A stretch of DNA of 64,000 nucleotides from the NCBI GenBank assembly GCA_027488395.1, contig JAIYBT010000005.1, positions 1 to 64,000 of the forward strand, read 5' to 3'. The notes below the pieces were generated by a model that worked only from the letters and a program-made list of their open reading frames with translations, had not been told where the DNA came from and ran no database searches. Every line of letters starts with the position of its first letter. Positions within the stretch are counted from its first letter, which is position 1. A program made the position numbers and the translations under genes. The DNA comes from Methylophilaceae bacterium (GTDB lineage Bacteria > Pseudomonadota > Gammaproteobacteria > Burkholderiales > Methylophilaceae). Below are positions 31,304 to 42,993 of the stretch, piece after piece.

Positions 31304-33046
31304 ATGTTGCTCAAGGAAAGTCAACATAAGCTGGTGAAATTGCCAGCGTGGCGGCGCAGGGCCCTGCTGATTGCGCTGTTGCTTGGCTTTTTGGCCTTGC
31401 TAGGACGTGGGTTTTACTTACAAACCCTGCATAAAGAATATTTGATTAAAAAGGGTGAGGCATTTTCTCGTCGCAAGGTGGTGCTGATGCCACACCGCGG
31501 CAAGATTTATGACCGAAATTTTAAGCCATTGGCCATCAGTTTGCCGGTGGAGTCGTTGTGGACGAACCCAACCGATGTGCAGTTGAATGCGGCGCAATTA
31601 AAGCAAATGGCCAGTTTGCTCGCGATGAAGCCCAACGCCTTACAACAAAAGCTTGCGCAAAAAAATAAAGAATTTGTGTTTATCAAACGGAGAGTAGCGC
31701 CCGATGTGGCAAAGCGAGTCATGGCGATGAAAATCCCTGGGGTATTCAGTCAAAAAGAATACAAGCGCTTTTATCCAGCGGCGGACGTGGCCGCCCATAT
31801 TGTGGGCTTTACCGGCATTGATGACACGGGCGTTGAGGGTATGGAGTTATTTCAAAACGCGGTGTTGGCGGGCTACAGTGGTAAGCGAGATTTTGTGCGT
31901 GACCGTAAAGGCCATGTGGTTGAAGATTTGGTCGCGGTGCAGTTGCCCCATGATGGGCAGGATTTGGTGCTGAGCATTGATCGCACTGTGCAATATATTG
32001 TGCATCGAGAACTCAATCGCGCCATGGAAAAACAAAAGGCCAAAGCCGCTGCTGCTGTGGTGTTGGATGCTAAAACGGGCGAAGTGTTGGCTATGGTGAA
32101 TCTGCCGACCTATAACCCGAATAATCCTATCCATATCACCGGAAAAACGCGCAATTCCAGCATCGTGAATATGTTTGAGCCAGGCTCGACCATGAAGCCA
32201 ATTACCGCTGCCGCGGCCATGGAGTTTGGCCCATACACCCCGGAAACAAAAATTCAAACGGCCCCAGGCTATTTAAAAATAGGCACGGCGACCATCCATG
32301 ATGCGCATCCCAATCAAGTGCTTACCGTCGCACAAGTGATTCAAAAATCCTCCAACGTTGGGTCGGCCAAAATGGCGTTAGATCTCAATAAAGAGCAAGT
32401 ATGGAATACCTATTTACAGTTAGGGTTTGGCGCAACCACCAAAATTGGGTTTCCTGGGGAAGCTGCGGGCCGGGTGCGGCACTATAAAACTTGGCGTCCG
32501 ATTGAGCAGGCCACCATGTCGTATGGACATGGCATCAGTGTCACGCTGTTACAACTGGCGCGTGCTTACACCGTGTTTGCCAATGAAGGTGAGCTGATGC
32601 CAGTGACCTTAACAAAGTTATCAGAGGCGCCTGTGGGGCGGCAAGTGTTTTCTGCCAAGGTTGCCAATGCGGTGAAAGACATGCTTGAGTTGGTGGTACA
32701 ACCAGGCGGCACCGCGCTCAAAGCGCAAGTCACGGGCTACCGCGTGGCTGGTAAAACAGGCACCGCGCATAAATTAGGCGCGGGCGGCTACGAGCATGAT
32801 AAATATGTCGGATCTTTTGTAGGGATGGTGCCCGCCTCCAATCCACGTCTGATCATGGCGGTGATGATCGATGAGCCCAGTAATGGCGAATATTATGGTG
32901 GCACTGTCGCCGCACCCGTGTTTAGTGCGGTGATGAATGATGTCTTACGCATGTTGGCGGTGCCACAAGATGGGGTCAGTGTACCGCTCACTTCGCCTGA
33001 GTCCTTGGTGCCCGAAGCGATGGCCGATGTAAAGGAGGCCATGTGA
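31304..33046 (+). CDS. ftsI: Peptidoglycan D,D-transpeptidase FtsI (PBP3)
   Basis: FEPGSTMKPIT, SSNV, KTGTAHK motifs. Confidence 0.95.
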   Translation: MLLKESQHKLVKLPAWRRRALLIALLLGFLALLGRGFYLQTLHKEYLIKKGEAFSRRKVVLMPHRGKIYDRNFKPLAISLPVESLWTNPTDVQLNAAQLKQMASLLAMKPNALQQKLAQKNKEFVFIKRRVAPDVAKRVMAMKIPGVFSQKEYKRFYPAADVAAHIVGFTGIDDTGVEGMELFQNAVLAGYSGKRDFVRDRKGHVVEDLVAVQLPHDGQDLVLSIDRTVQYIVHRELNRAMEKQKAKAAAAVVLDAKTGEVLAMVNLPTYNPNNPIHITGKTRNSSIVNMFEPGSTMKPITAAAAMEFGPYTPETKIQTAPGYLKIGTATIHDAHPNQVLTVAQVIQKSSNVGSAKMALDLNKEQVWNTYLQLGFGATTKIGFPGEAAGRVRHYKTWRPIEQATMSYGHGISVTLLQLARAYTVFANEGELMPVTLTKLSEAPVGRQVFSAKVANAVKDMLELVVQPGGTALKAQVTGYRVAGKTGTAHKLGAGGYEHDKYVGSFVGMVPASNPRLIMAVMIDEPSNGEYYGGTVAAPVFSAVMNDVLRMLAVPQDGVSVPLTSPESLVPEAMADVKEAM

Positions 33047-34485
33047 GTACGGTGCAGATGCCTAGCCATGTACAGGCGTTGACGGCGGATAGCCGTCAAG
33101 TGCGCGCGGGCAGTGCGTTTCTGGCTTATCCAGGTCCGCACAGTGATGGTCGCGACTATATTGAGCAAGCCATCGCGCAGGGTGCAGCGTTGGTGTTGTG
33201 GGAGCCTGCGCAATTTGAATGGCAAGCACGTTGGCAAGTGATGCAAACAGCGGTGCCAGGCTTGCAAATGCAAGCAGGGCACATCGCCAGCGCTTTTTAT
33301 CAGCATCCTTCTCACGCGATGTGGTGTATTGGCGTGACGGGTACCAATGGCAAAACCACGGTCAGTCATTGGCTGGCACAAGCCTATGCTTACCTGCAAC
33401 AGCCAGTTGCCGTGATGGGGACGTTGGGCAACGGCCCACTCGATCAGTTGCAAGCATCGCTCAATACCACCTTGGGCGCGATTGATTGCCAAAAACAACT
33501 GGCGCAGATGCGGGACACTCACACGCAAGTCGTTGCGATGGAAGTGTCTTCACATGGGTTAGACCAAGGCCGCGTCAACGGTGTAGCGTTTGATGTGGCG
33601 ATTTTTACCAACCTCACACGCGATCATCTGGATTATCACCACACCATGGCAGCCTATCAGGCGGCCAAACGTAAATTGTTTGATTGGTCCAGTTTGCGCG
33701 TCAGTATTGTCAATGTCGACGATACGGTGGGTCTTGCCCTGTATCAAGAGCTGACCACGTTATCAAGGCCAGTGCTGAGTTATGGCTTGCATACTGGCGA
33801 CATCCATGCCAAACACATCACCAGCTTGGCCACAGGTTTTCAACTAGATGTCGTTACCCCGCAAGGTGAGGGCGTGGTTACGTTACATGCGTTAGGTGCA
33901 TTTAATATTAGCAATGCGTTTGCCGTGTTGGCTAGCTTATTAGCGCATACGATTCCATTGCCTCTCGCACTGGAAGCGATTTCACAACTGCGTCCAGTGC
34001 AAGGCCGCATGCAAATGTTAGGTGGTGGTGATGCACCGTTGGTGGTGGTCGATTATGCGCATACCCCAGATGCCCTATCGCAAGCGCTGACCACCTTGCG
34101 AGCGCAAACCGCTGGACACATCACTTGCGTCTTTGGTTGTGGGGGCGATCGTGATCCAGGTAAGCGCGCGGAAATGGGTGCGATTGCCAGTCGTTTGGCC
34201 GATGAATTAATGCTCACCACGGATAATCCACGCTTTGAGGCGCCAGAGCACATTATCAACATGATATTGGCTGGGGTATCGGCGCCATATACCTACCAAG
34301 CAGATCGCGCACAGGCGATTACGCAAGCTATACAGCAAGCGCACATTGGAGATGTGGTGCTGGTGGCAGGCAAAGGCCATGAGCCTTATCAAGAGGTGCA
34401 GGGCGTACGTTATGCGTTTAGTGATGTTGAATGCGTGCAGGCAGCATTGGTGGCTTATGCTGCAGCGAAAGGCGTTCAATCATGA
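33043..34485 (+). CDS. murE: UDP-MurNAc-L-Ala-D-Glu:meso-DAP ligase
   Basis: GVTGTNGKTTVSHWLAQ; DNPRFEAPEHI; GTG start overlapping ftsI stop. Confidence 0.95.
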   Translation: MSTVQMPSHVQALTADSRQVRAGSAFLAYPGPHSDGRDYIEQAIAQGAALVLWEPAQFEWQARWQVMQTAVPGLQMQAGHIASAFYQHPSHAMWCIGVTGTNGKTTVSHWLAQAYAYLQQPVAVMGTLGNGPLDQLQASLNTTLGAIDCQKQLAQMRDTHTQVVAMEVSSHGLDQGRVNGVAFDVAIFTNLTRDHLDYHHTMAAYQAAKRKLFDWSSLRVSIVNVDDTVGLALYQELTTLSRPVLSYGLHTGDIHAKHITSLATGFQLDVVTPQGEGVVTLHALGAFNISNAFAVLASLLAHTIPLPLALEAISQLRPVQGRMQMLGGGDAPLVVVDYAHTPDALSQALTTLRAQTAGHITCVFGCGGDRDPGKRAEMGAIASRLADELMLTTDNPRFEAPEHIINMILAGVSAPYTYQADRAQAITQAIQQAHIGDVVLVAGKGHEPYQEVQGVRYAFSDVECVQAALVAYAAAKGVQS

Positions 34486-35843
34486 TGCGATTGCAAGACA
34501 TTGCAACCCAATTGCAAGCTACCTTAATCGGTGAAGATGTCACGATTCGTGGTGTGGAAACAGATAGCCGTCGCGTGGCGGCAGATCAATTGTTTGTGGC
34601 CTTGATGGGCGCGAACTTTGATGGCCATGACTTTATTGATCAAGTCGCAGCACTTGGTGCAGTGGCGGCGATGGTCTCTAAACCTGTATCAAGCCCCATC
34701 CCCACCTTGTTGGTGGAAGACACTCGATTGGCCATGGGGCGTTTAGCCGCCGGTTGGCGCGCGCAATTGGGGTTGCCGCTGATTGCAGTGACCGGTAGCA
34801 ATGGCAAAACCACGACCAAAGAAATGATCGCCGCCATTTTGCAACAACACACTGGGATCGCGTCGCAAGTACTGGCCACGGCAGGCAATTTTAACAATGA
34901 CATTGGCATGCCGCTCACACTGCTCAAGCTCACCGCCGAACACCGTTATGCCGTGATTGAAATGGGCATGAATCACCTAGGTGAAATTGATTACCTGACA
35001 CAGCTTGCTCAACCTGATGTCGCCATGATCATTAATGCAGGGACTGCCCACATTGGTGAGTTAGGTTCGCGTGAAAACATTGCACAAGCCAAAGGTGAAA
35101 TTTTTGCAGGACTCAAGCCTGATGGCGTTGCCGTCATCCCCGCCGATAGTCCATTTGCAACCTATTGGCGCGGCTTAAACCAAGGCCGTCAACAGCTCAC
35201 TTTTGGCCTCGCGGAACATGCCGATGTGCGTGGCGAATGGCAAGCGCAGGGCGCAACCAGCCAGTTGCAATTGCATTATCAAGGCGAGCATGTTTCGTTT
35301 GAAGTGCCATTACCCGGCGTACATAACGCCATGAACGCCTTAGCCGCCGCCGCCGCCAGTTTGGCTATTGGCGCCAGCCTCACTGCGGTTGCACAAGGCA
35401 TCCGTCAATTTGCAGGCGTACACCGTCGTTTGCAAACCAAAACGGCTGCAAGTGGCGCGCAATTGATTGACGACACTTACAACGCAAATCCAGATTCCAT
35501 GCAGGTGGCGATTGATGTATTGCAAGCGTATAGCGGCAACACTTGGTTTGTGATGGGCGATATGGGTGAGCTTGGCGCGGATGCGCTTGCCATGCACGCC
35601 AGTATTGGCGCGTATGCAAAACGCGCGGGCATCCAGCACTGTTGGACGGTGGGCACACATAGTCTTGCGGCAGCACAAGCCTTTGGTGCTACAGCACGGC
35701 ATTTTGACCAAGTAGAAGACTTAATACAGGCGCTTAAGCCGCATCTCGGCGCACAAGACGTGGTCTTGGTCAAAGGCTCGCGTTTTATGCGTATGGAGCG
35801 CGTGGTGGACGCGCTGACTGCGGCCATCCCTGGAACAGAATAG
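34482..35843 (+). CDS. murF: UDP-MurNAc-tripeptide:D-Ala-D-Ala ligase
   Basis: [22 protein letters not shown] 34482 overlaps murE stop. Confidence 0.95.
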   Translation: MMRLQDIATQLQATLIGEDVTIRGVETDSRRVAADQLFVALMGANFDGHDFIDQVAALGAVAAMVSKPVSSPIPTLLVEDTRLAMGRLAAGWRAQLGLPLIAVTGSNGKTTTKEMIAAILQQHTGIASQVLATAGNFNNDIGMPLTLLKLTAEHRYAVIEMGMNHLGEIDYLTQLAQPDVAMIINAGTAHIGELGSRENIAQAKGEIFAGLKPDGVAVIPADSPFATYWRGLNQGRQQLTFGLAEHADVRGEWQAQGATSQLQLHYQGEHVSFEVPLPGVHNAMNALAAAAASLAIGASLTAVAQGIRQFAGVHRRLQTKTAASGAQLIDDTYNANPDSMQVAIDVLQAYSGNTWFVMGDMGELGADALAMHASIGAYAKRAGIQHCWTVGTHSLAAAQAFGATARHFDQVEDLIQALKPHLGAQDVVLVKGSRFMRMERVVDALTAAIPGTE

Positions 35844-35855
35844 GAAAATAAAAAT

Positions 35856-36959
35856 ATGTTACTAGAACTTGCAAAATGGTTGGCCAGTGATATCCGCGGA
35901 TTTCATGTATTTGATTACATCACCTTTCGAGCGGTGTTGGCGACGCTGACCGCGTTGGCCATATCGTTTATGGTCGGCCCAGCCATGATACGCAAGCTGA
36001 CTGAATATAAAGTCGGTCAAGCGGTGCGTGATGATGGTCCACAAACGCATTTGGTGAAAGCCGGTACACCCACCATGGGCGGTGCTTTGATTTTAGTGGC
36101 GATTGCAATTTCAACCTTGCTTTGGGGCAATTTGCATAACCGCTTTATCTGGGTCGTACTGATCACCACCTTGGGCTTTGGTGCGGTGGGATGGGTCGAT
36201 GATTACCGCAAAGTGGTATTCAAAAATCCCAAAGGCTTATCCGCCAAAGAAAAATACTTTTGGCAAAGTGTGATTGGCTTAGGCGTAGCGGGGTTTTTAT
36301 ATGCGACCGCATCAACACCCGTAGAAACCACTTTGATCGTGCCATTTTTCAAACATCTTGCTCTACCGTTAGGCGCGGTAGGTTTTATTGTGCTGACTTA
36401 CTTGGTGGTGGTGGGGAGCAGCAATGCAGTGAATCTGACGGACGGTTTAGATGGATTGGCCATTTTGCCAACAGTCATGGTGGGCAGTGCACTGGCTTTG
36501 TTTTCATATGTGGCAGGGCATGTGGTGTTTTCCAAATACTTAGGGATTCCCTATGTGGCAGGGGCTAGCGAGCTCATGGTGTTTTGTGCGGCGATGGCGG
36601 GCGCAGGCCTCGGCTTTTTATGGTTTAACGCCTATCCCGCCGAGGTGTTTATGGGTGATGTCGGTGCGTTGGCATTGGGAGCCGCATTGGGGATCGTCGC
36701 GGTGATTGTTCGTCAGGAAATTGTGCTGTTTATCATGGGTGGTGTGTTCGTGATTGAGACCTTTTCTGTGGCCGCGCAGGTGTTGTATTTCAAATACACC
36801 AAGAGAATGACAGGCACGGGCAAACGGATTTTTTTAATGGCGCCATTACACCACCACTACGAGCAAAAAGGATGGAAAGAAACGCAAGTGGTGGTGCGCT
36901 TTTGGATCATCACCATGATGTTGGTGTTGGTGGGCTTATCAACCCTTAAATTACGCTAA
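35856..36959 (+). CDS. mraY: Phospho-MurNAc-pentapeptide transferase
   Basis: [29 protein letters not shown] motifs. Confidence 0.96.
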   Translation: MLLELAKWLASDIRGFHVFDYITFRAVLATLTALAISFMVGPAMIRKLTEYKVGQAVRDDGPQTHLVKAGTPTMGGALILVAIAISTLLWGNLHNRFIWVVLITTLGFGAVGWVDDYRKVVFKNPKGLSAKEKYFWQSVIGLGVAGFLYATASTPVETTLIVPFFKHLALPLGAVGFIVLTYLVVVGSSNAVNLTDGLDGLAILPTVMVGSALALFSYVAGHVVFSKYLGIPYVAGASELMVFCAAMAGAGLGFLWFNAYPAEVFMGDVGALALGAALGIVAVIVRQEIVLFIMGGVFVIETFSVAAQVLYFKYTKRMTGTGKRIFLMAPLHHHYEQKGWKETQVVVRFWIITMMLVLVGLSTLKLR

Positions 36960-36974
36960 TCGAAATCTATCGTC

Positions 36975-38336
36975 ATGAATAAGAAGCTTGAACATCAACG
37001 TGTTGCAGTCATCGGTCTCGGTGAGACTGGTTTGTCTGCATTGCGTTGGCTCCGGCATATCGGCGCCAATGTCAGCATGTTTGATTCACGCCTGCATCCG
37101 CCAGGGCTAGAGCATTTGCGTCAAGCGTTTACCGATACTCCCTATTTTATTGGCCCGTTTGACGCAGAACTGTTGTGTGCGATGGATATGATCGTGATCA
37201 GCCCCGGCGTTTCGCTGCAAGAGCCTGCCATACAACAAGCCCTCACTCACGGCGTGACCGTGATTGGCGATGTGGAGTTGTTTGCGCAGTTTCGTGCGCC
37301 CTACGCCAAGGTCATTGCGATTACAGGTTCCAACGGTAAAACCACCGTGACCACCTTGGTTGGTGAGATTTGTAAACAAGCGGGTTTATCCACCATCGTG
37401 GCGGGAAATATTGGCTTACCCGTACTGGATACCTTGTTCATGCCAACGCCCGATGTGTATGTGCTCGAACTGTCCAGTTTTCAATTGGAGACTACCACGC
37501 AATTAGTGGCCGATGTCGCCACCGTTCTCAATCTGAGCGAAGACCATCTAGACCGCTATCCCTCGATGCAAGCTTACGCGGATGCAAAAGCACGCATTTA
37601 TCTGCTTGCACGGGTGGCTGTCGTTAATCGCGATGATGTGCCCAGTATGTTGCTTGCAGGCGATTTACCAAAAGTATCGTTTGGGGTGGATGCTTCTGCC
37701 AGCATGAATGATTACGGCTTGGATGATGGTGGTTGGTTGTGTGTTGGTCGGCGGCGCTATTTGGATAGCGAAGCCTTGCGGTTGCGTGGCAAGCATAACA
37801 TCGCCAACGTATTGGCATCGATTGCATTATGTCAAACCATCGGGATCGACAAAATTTCTATTTTGAACACGGTGCAATCTTTTCAAGGCCTGCCACATCG
37901 GGTCGAATGGGTCGCTGAAATCGACAGCATTGATTTTTATGATGACTCTAAAGGCACCAACGTCGGGGCCACCGTGGCCGCCATCAGCGGTATGCTCAAA
38001 CAAGGCAAACCGCAAAAAGTGGTGTTGATTGCAGGCGGTGATGGCAAAGGCCAGGACTTTACCCCCTTGCATGCTGCGGTGCGCGATCACGCGCGCGCCG
38101 TGGTGTTGATTGGTCGTGATGGCCCGCAAATACTGCAGGCGTTACAAGGCATTGATATACCGATGGTGGATGCCGTCGATTTACCAGCAGCCGTGGCGAT
38201 TGCCAAAACCTTAGCCTCAGCGGGCGATGCCGTGCTGTTATCCCCTGCATGTGCCAGCTTTGATATGTTTAAAAATTATGAACATCGTGCACAGGTGTTT
38301 ATTGCAGCAGTCAAAGCGCTGGAGGGTCAATGTTAG
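36975..38336 (+). CDS. murD: UDP-MurNAc-L-Ala:D-Glu ligase
   Basis: [32 protein letters not shown]. Confidence 0.95.
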   Translation: MNKKLEHQRVAVIGLGETGLSALRWLRHIGANVSMFDSRLHPPGLEHLRQAFTDTPYFIGPFDAELLCAMDMIVISPGVSLQEPAIQQALTHGVTVIGDVELFAQFRAPYAKVIAITGSNGKTTVTTLVGEICKQAGLSTIVAGNIGLPVLDTLFMPTPDVYVLELSSFQLETTTQLVADVATVLNLSEDHLDRYPSMQAYADAKARIYLLARVAVVNRDDVPSMLLAGDLPKVSFGVDASASMNDYGLDDGGWLCVGRRRYLDSEALRLRGKHNIANVLASIALCQTIGIDKISILNTVQSFQGLPHRVEWVAEIDSIDFYDDSKGTNVGATVAAISGMLKQGKPQKVVLIAGGDGKGQDFTPLHAAVRDHARAVVLIGRDGPQILQALQGIDIPMVDAVDLPAAVAIAKTLASAGDAVLLSPACASFDMFKNYEHRAQVFIAAVKALEGQC

Positions 38337-39496
38337 GCCCACTCATGATGTCGCGCGAGCGGTATAACGCGCCGTTATATGATTTTTCACTGCTGTGGGT
38401 GGTGTTGAGTTTGCTCGCCTTTGGCATGGTGATGGTGTATTCCGCCTCGATCGCCTACGCCGATGCCAGCAAAATGTTCGGGCATAACAGCGTCTATTTT
38501 CTCACCCGTCAGGCCATATATATCGCGATTGGCTTGCTGGCGGCCACCGTTGCCTTTCAAATCCCAATGAACAGTTGGCAAAAAATGTCGCCGTATTTGT
38601 TTATTGGCGGCGTCATGTTGTTGGTCATGGTGCTGATTCCAGGTATCGGCAAGGTGGTGAATGGCAGCCGTCGTTGGATTTCACTGTTGGTCATGAACTT
38701 ACAACCTTCAGAATTGGTGAAATTATTTATTGCCATGTATGCCGCTGATTATGCGGTGCGTAAAGCCAGTTTGATGCATGACTTTAAAAAAGGATTTTTA
38801 CCCATGGTAGGGGTGATGGCCTTGGTTGGGTTCTTGTTGTTAAAAGAACCTGATTTTGGCGCATTTACCGTCACCGCGGCCATCGCCTTTTCCATCATGT
38901 GGTTAGGCGGCGTACATCTGAAAATTTTTATTGCCATGTTGGGCGCGGTGCCCTTGGCGGTGATTGCCATGATTGTGATGGAGCCCTATCGCTTGGAGCG
39001 GATGCGCGGCTTTTTAAATCCATTTGATGATCCGTTTGATACGGGCTACCAGCTGTCTCATGCCTTGATCGCGTTTGGGCGCGGTGAGTTTTGGGGCGTG
39101 GGTTTGGGTGGTAGTGTGGAAAAATTATTGTATTTACCTGAAGCGCATACCGACTTTTTACTGGCTGTGGTTGCAGAAGAACTGGGCTTTGTGGGGGTGA
39201 CGGTGGTGGTATTACTGTTTGCATGGTTGGTGATTCGCGCCTTTAGTATCGCCAAAGAAGCGGTGGCCAATGAGCGCTACTACGCCGCCTTGCTGGCACA
39301 AGGCATCGGTGTCTGGATCGGTGCTCAAGGCTTTATCAATATGGGGGTGAACATGGGCCTATTGCCGACCAAAGGCTTAACTTTGCCCTTGCTCTCGTAT
39401 GGTGGCAGCGGCATTTTAGCCAACTGCATCGCCATGGCCGTCCTCCTCCGCATCGACCATGAAAATCGCAGGCTACAAAAGGGGCTAACGGTATGA
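38330..39496 (+). CDS. ftsW: Peptidoglycan glycosyltransferase FtsW
   Basis: SEDS family; [27 protein letters not shown]. Confidence 0.95.
   Translation: MLGPLMMSRERYNAPLYDFSLLWVVLSLLAFGMVMVYSASIAYADASKMFGHNSVYFLTRQAIYIAIGLLAATVAFQIPMNSWQKMSPYLFIGGVMLLVMVLIPGIGKVVNGSRRWISLLVMNLQPSELVKLFIAMYAADYAVRKASLMHDFKKGFLPMVGVMALVGFLLLKEPDFGAFTVTAAIAFSIMWLGGVHLKIFIAMLGAVPLAVIAMIVMEPYRLERMRGFLNPFDDPFDTGYQLSHALIAFGRGEFWGVGLGGSVEKLLYLPEAHTDFLLAVVAEELGFVGVTVVVLLFAWLVIRAFSIAKEAVANERYYAALLAQGIGVWIGAQGFINMGVNMGLLPTKGLTLPLLSYGGSGILANCIAMAVLLRIDHENRRLQKGLTV
39462..39496 (+). repeat. Left copy of a 35-bp direct repeat at the ftsW 3' end
   Basis: AAAATCGCAGGCTACAAAAGGGGCTAACGGTATGA. Confidence 0.95.
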
Positions 39497-39604
39497 ATTG
39501 CTTAATGCTTTTAAGCGTTGCCTTTTTGAAAAGTGGCCTAAGATTTCGGAGTAGGCTCACTGGTTTTGCGTTAGCAAAACCAGTTAAGCGAAGCGGCCGA
39601 AGCC
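39497..39604. mobile_element. 108-bp structured intergenic insertion of palindromic (REP/MITE-like) character
   Basis: Flanked by the 35-bp direct repeat; contains ACTGGTTTTGC-GTTA-GCAAAACCAGT and GCTTAA-TGCTT-TTAAGC inverted repeats. Confidence 0.5.
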
Positions 39605-39639
39605 AAAATCGCAGGCTGCAAAAGGGGCTAACGGTATGA
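39605..39639 (+). repeat. Right copy of the 35-bp direct repeat, containing the murG SD and start codon
   Basis: AAAATCGCAGGCTGCAAAAGGGGCTAACGGTATGA, 1 mismatch to the left copy. Confidence 0.95.
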
Positions 39640-40724
39640 GTCAGCCACAAAATACGCTATTGGTGATGGCGGGTGGCACGGGTGGTCATGTGTATCCTGC
39701 CATGGCGGTGGCGGATGCGCTTCAAGCCGAAGGCTGGCGCATTGTATGGTTAACCACACAGGGCGGGTTGGAAAACCGTTTGATTGCGGATAAGCCTTAT
39801 CAACACTTAAGCATCAGTATGCAAGGCGTGCGTGGTAAGGGCGTGTTGGGCTGGTTACGCTTGCCGCTCAATTTAGTGAAAGCGGGGTATCAAGCCTATG
39901 GTGCCTTCAAGGCTTGTCGCCCTGATGTGGCGTTGGGTATGGGCGGTTTTGCGGCTTTTCCAGGCGGTGTGATGGCAAAGTGCTTAGGTGTCCCCTTGGT
40001 GATTCATGAGCAAAATTCGGTCGCGGGCTTAACCAATCGGGTATTGGCGATGTTGGCCAATCAAGTGCTCACTGGATTTCCGCGCGCGTTAGGCGCCAAA
40101 GGGCGTCACGTTGGCAACCCGGTTCGGCAACAGATTACGCAATTGCCAATGCCCAGCGAGCGCTTTGCCGAGCGCGAAGGGCCGTTGCGGGTGTTGGTGG
40201 TCGGAGGCAGTTTAGGGGCTGCTGCGTTAAACAGTCAGTTGCCGCAAGTGTTTGCACTGTTTGACCCAGCACAGCGGCCGCAGATTATTCATCAAGCGGG
40301 CGAAAAGCATATCTCAGCACTCACTTCTGCTTATGCGGCGGCTGGTGTGGCCGCCGATTGTCGCGCGTTTATTCAAGACATGGCCACGGTGTATGGCTGG
40401 GCGGATATTGTGATTTGTCGCGCAGGGGCGTTAACGGTGGCTGAGCTGGCCAATGTCGGTGTGGCCAGTGTGCTGGTGCCGTTTCCGTTTGCGGTGGACG
40501 ATCATCAAACCACCAATGCGCACTATTTAAGTGATGCGGATGCCGCATGGTTGATCCCACAAGCCGAGTTAACAGTCACTAGCTTGGCACAACAATTACA
40601 AGCACTGACGCGTGAGCGCTGTTTGCAGATGGCAATGCGCGCGCGCGCTTTGGCAAGCCCAAGTGCGACGCAAAGCGTGGCAGAGGTGATACAGCGGTTA
40701 GCTGTGCATGGAAAACAACGATGA
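39636..40724 (+). CDS. murG: UDP-GlcNAc:undecaprenyl-PP-MurNAc-pentapeptide GlcNAc transferase
   Basis: [34 protein letters not shown]. Confidence 0.95.
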   Translation: MSQPQNTLLVMAGGTGGHVYPAMAVADALQAEGWRIVWLTTQGGLENRLIADKPYQHLSISMQGVRGKGVLGWLRLPLNLVKAGYQAYGAFKACRPDVALGMGGFAAFPGGVMAKCLGVPLVIHEQNSVAGLTNRVLAMLANQVLTGFPRALGAKGRHVGNPVRQQITQLPMPSERFAEREGPLRVLVVGGSLGAAALNSQLPQVFALFDPAQRPQIIHQAGEKHISALTSAYAAAGVAADCRAFIQDMATVYGWADIVICRAGALTVAELANVGVASVLVPFPFAVDDHQTTNAHYLSDADAAWLIPQAELTVTSLAQQLQALTRERCLQMAMRARALASPSATQSVAEVIQRLAVHGKQR

Positions 40725-42115
40725 AACATAAAGTTAAAAATATTCATTTTATTGGGATTGGCGGCTCTGGCATGAGTGGCATCGCCGAGGTGTTGCTCAA
40801 TCTTAATTTTCAAGTGAGTGGTTCTGATTTAGCCAGTAATGCGACGACGCAACGCTTGCAACAATTTGGCGCAACAGTCTATCAAGGGCATGCCGAAGCG
40901 CATTTAGTCGATGCTGACGTGGTGGTGGTATCGAGTGCAATCAACGAAGCCAACCCCGAAATCATGGCCGCGCGCGCTAGACGGATTCCGGTGATACCGC
41001 GCGCGGTGATGTTGGCCGAATTAATGCGCTTTAAACAGGGCATTGCGGTGGCAGGCACCCACGGTAAAACCACTACCACCAGTTTAATTGCCAGTATTTT
41101 GGCCGAAGCCAATATGGACCCCACCTTTGTGATTGGCGGCAAATTGGAGGCGGCAAGCGCCAATGCGCGTTTAGGGACTGGGGATTGGATTGTGGTGGAG
41201 GCGGATGAATCTGACGCCTCATTTTTGCATTTAACGCCAGTGTTAGCGGTGGTCACCAATATTGATCAAGACCACATGGATACCTATGAGCATAGCTTTG
41301 ATAAACTAAAAAATGCCTTTGTCGAGTTTTTGCAACAAATCCCGTTTTGGGGCATGGCCGTGTTGTGTTTGGATGACCCCCATGTGCAGGCAATATTGCC
41401 GCGGGTCACGCGGCCAGTCACCACCTATGGCACCCATGCTGAAGCCAGTATCCGTGCAGAACACATCGTAGCAGACCATGGCAAGATGCATTTTAGTTTG
41501 GTGCGTAAAAACGGCATTACCCAGCGCCACCAAGTAACGCTCAATTTACCAGGCCATCATTTTGTATTAAATGCGTTGGCCGCGATTGCCATTGCGACCG
41601 AGCTTGGCGTACCAGACCAAGCCATTTTTAAAGCCTTGGCCGAATTTAAGGGCGTCGGTCGTCGTTTTGAACGCTATGGTGACATCGCAACCGCAGGTGG
41701 GCATTTCACCTTGGTCGATGATTACGGTCACCACCCGGTAGAAATGCAGGCGGTAATTGCCGCTACCCGTGGCGCATTTCCCGGTCGCCGATTGGTCTTG
41801 GCGTTTCAGCCGCATCGCTATAGCCGTACCCGTGATTGTTTTGAAGATTTTGTCCGCGTGCTGTCCACGGTGGATGCTTTGTTACTGACGGAAGTTTACG
41901 CCGCCGGCGAAGCCCCGATCGTCGCCGCGGATACGCGCAGTCTCATCCGCGCCATCCGCGTGCATGGCAAGCTGGAACCTCGGTTTGTAGACAGTACCGA
42001 TGCCCTGCCGCAAAGCATTCTCGAAACTGTACAGCCCAATGATGTGGTCGTGGTGATGGGTGCCGGCTCCATTGGGCAAGTAGCGGCCAACACTAGGCGC
42101 TTGAGTCTCGTATGA
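40721..42115 (+). CDS. murC: UDP-MurNAc:L-Ala ligase
   Basis: [35 protein letters not shown]. Confidence 0.96.
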   Translation: MKHKVKNIHFIGIGGSGMSGIAEVLLNLNFQVSGSDLASNATTQRLQQFGATVYQGHAEAHLVDADVVVVSSAINEANPEIMAARARRIPVIPRAVMLAELMRFKQGIAVAGTHGKTTTTSLIASILAEANMDPTFVIGGKLEAASANARLGTGDWIVVEADESDASFLHLTPVLAVVTNIDQDHMDTYEHSFDKLKNAFVEFLQQIPFWGMAVLCLDDPHVQAILPRVTRPVTTYGTHAEASIRAEHIVADHGKMHFSLVRKNGITQRHQVTLNLPGHHFVLNALAAIAIATELGVPDQAIFKALAEFKGVGRRFERYGDIATAGGHFTLVDDYGHHPVEMQAVIAATRGAFPGRRLVLAFQPHRYSRTRDCFEDFVRVLSTVDALLLTEVYAAGEAPIVAADTRSLIRAIRVHGKLEPRFVDSTDALPQSILETVQPNDVVVVMGAGSIGQVAANTRRLSLV

Positions 42116-42993
42116 CTGCCAACCTCACCCTGATGCATCACGCGCCGTTAGCACGCTACACCAGTTGGCGCGTTGGCGGGCCAGCGGATACCTTGGTCAA
42201 GGTCGAGAGCTTGGCGGCGCTTCAGCAATGCTTAGCGGACGTGCCAGCCGATGAGCCCATCACGTTTATCGGTTTAGGCAGCAATGTATTAATTCGTGAT
42301 GGTGGCATCCGTGGCACGGTGGTGGTCATGCATCAAGCATTGCAAACTCTCGAGATGCAAGGGGCATTGATTTATGCCGAATCTGGCGTTACTTGCGCAA
42401 AATTAGCGCGCTTTGCTGCCAGCCAGCAGCGCGAAGGCGCGGAATTTATGGCCGGTATTCCTGGTACGGTCGGTGGCGCACTGGCCATGAATGCTGGGTG
42501 TTATGGCGGTGAAACCTGGCAATGGGTACACCAAGTGCTCACCATTAACCGCGCCGGCGAGGTACATATCCGTGACCGCGCAGCATTTAGTCCCAGCTAT
42601 CGCCATGTCACCTGGCCTGTTGCTGACGAATGGTTTTTAGGGGCTTGGTTTGCGGTGCCTGCGGGCGATGGCGCGGCCTCAGCTGAAAAAATCAAGCAAT
42701 TATTGGCAAAACGCTTGGCCAGTCAGCCGCTGAATATGCCCAGTGCGGGCTCTACATTTAGAAACCCAGAGGGCGATTTTGCGGCGCGCTTGATTGAAGC
42801 GTCTGGGCTTAAAGGGTTTCAAATTGGCGGTGCACAGGTATCGGAAAAACATGCCAATTTTATTGTGAATCTTGGCAATGCCACCGCCGCCGATATTGAA
42901 CAATTGATCGCGCATATCAAGCAAACCGTGTGGCAACAACACGGGGTTACGTTAATACAAGAAGTCAAAGTGATTGGTGAAGCATGCAGTTAA
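42112..42993 (+). CDS. murB: UDP-N-acetylenolpyruvoylglucosamine reductase
   Basis: [37 protein letters not shown]. Confidence 0.95.
   Translation: MTANLTLMHHAPLARYTSWRVGGPADTLVKVESLAALQQCLADVPADEPITFIGLGSNVLIRDGGIRGTVVVMHQALQTLEMQGALIYAESGVTCAKLARFAASQQREGAEFMAGIPGTVGGALAMNAGCYGGETWQWVHQVLTINRAGEVHIRDRAAFSPSYRHVTWPVADEWFLGAWFAVPAGDGAASAEKIKQLLAKRLASQPLNMPSAGSTFRNPEGDFAARLIEASGLKGFQIGGAQVSEKHANFIVNLGNATAADIEQLIAHIKQTVWQQHGVTLIQEVKVIGEACS

Noticed and set aside
32893-33528. 211-aa minus-strand ORF across ftsI/murE
   Set aside because: Antisense to two well-defined genes; no recognisable domain.
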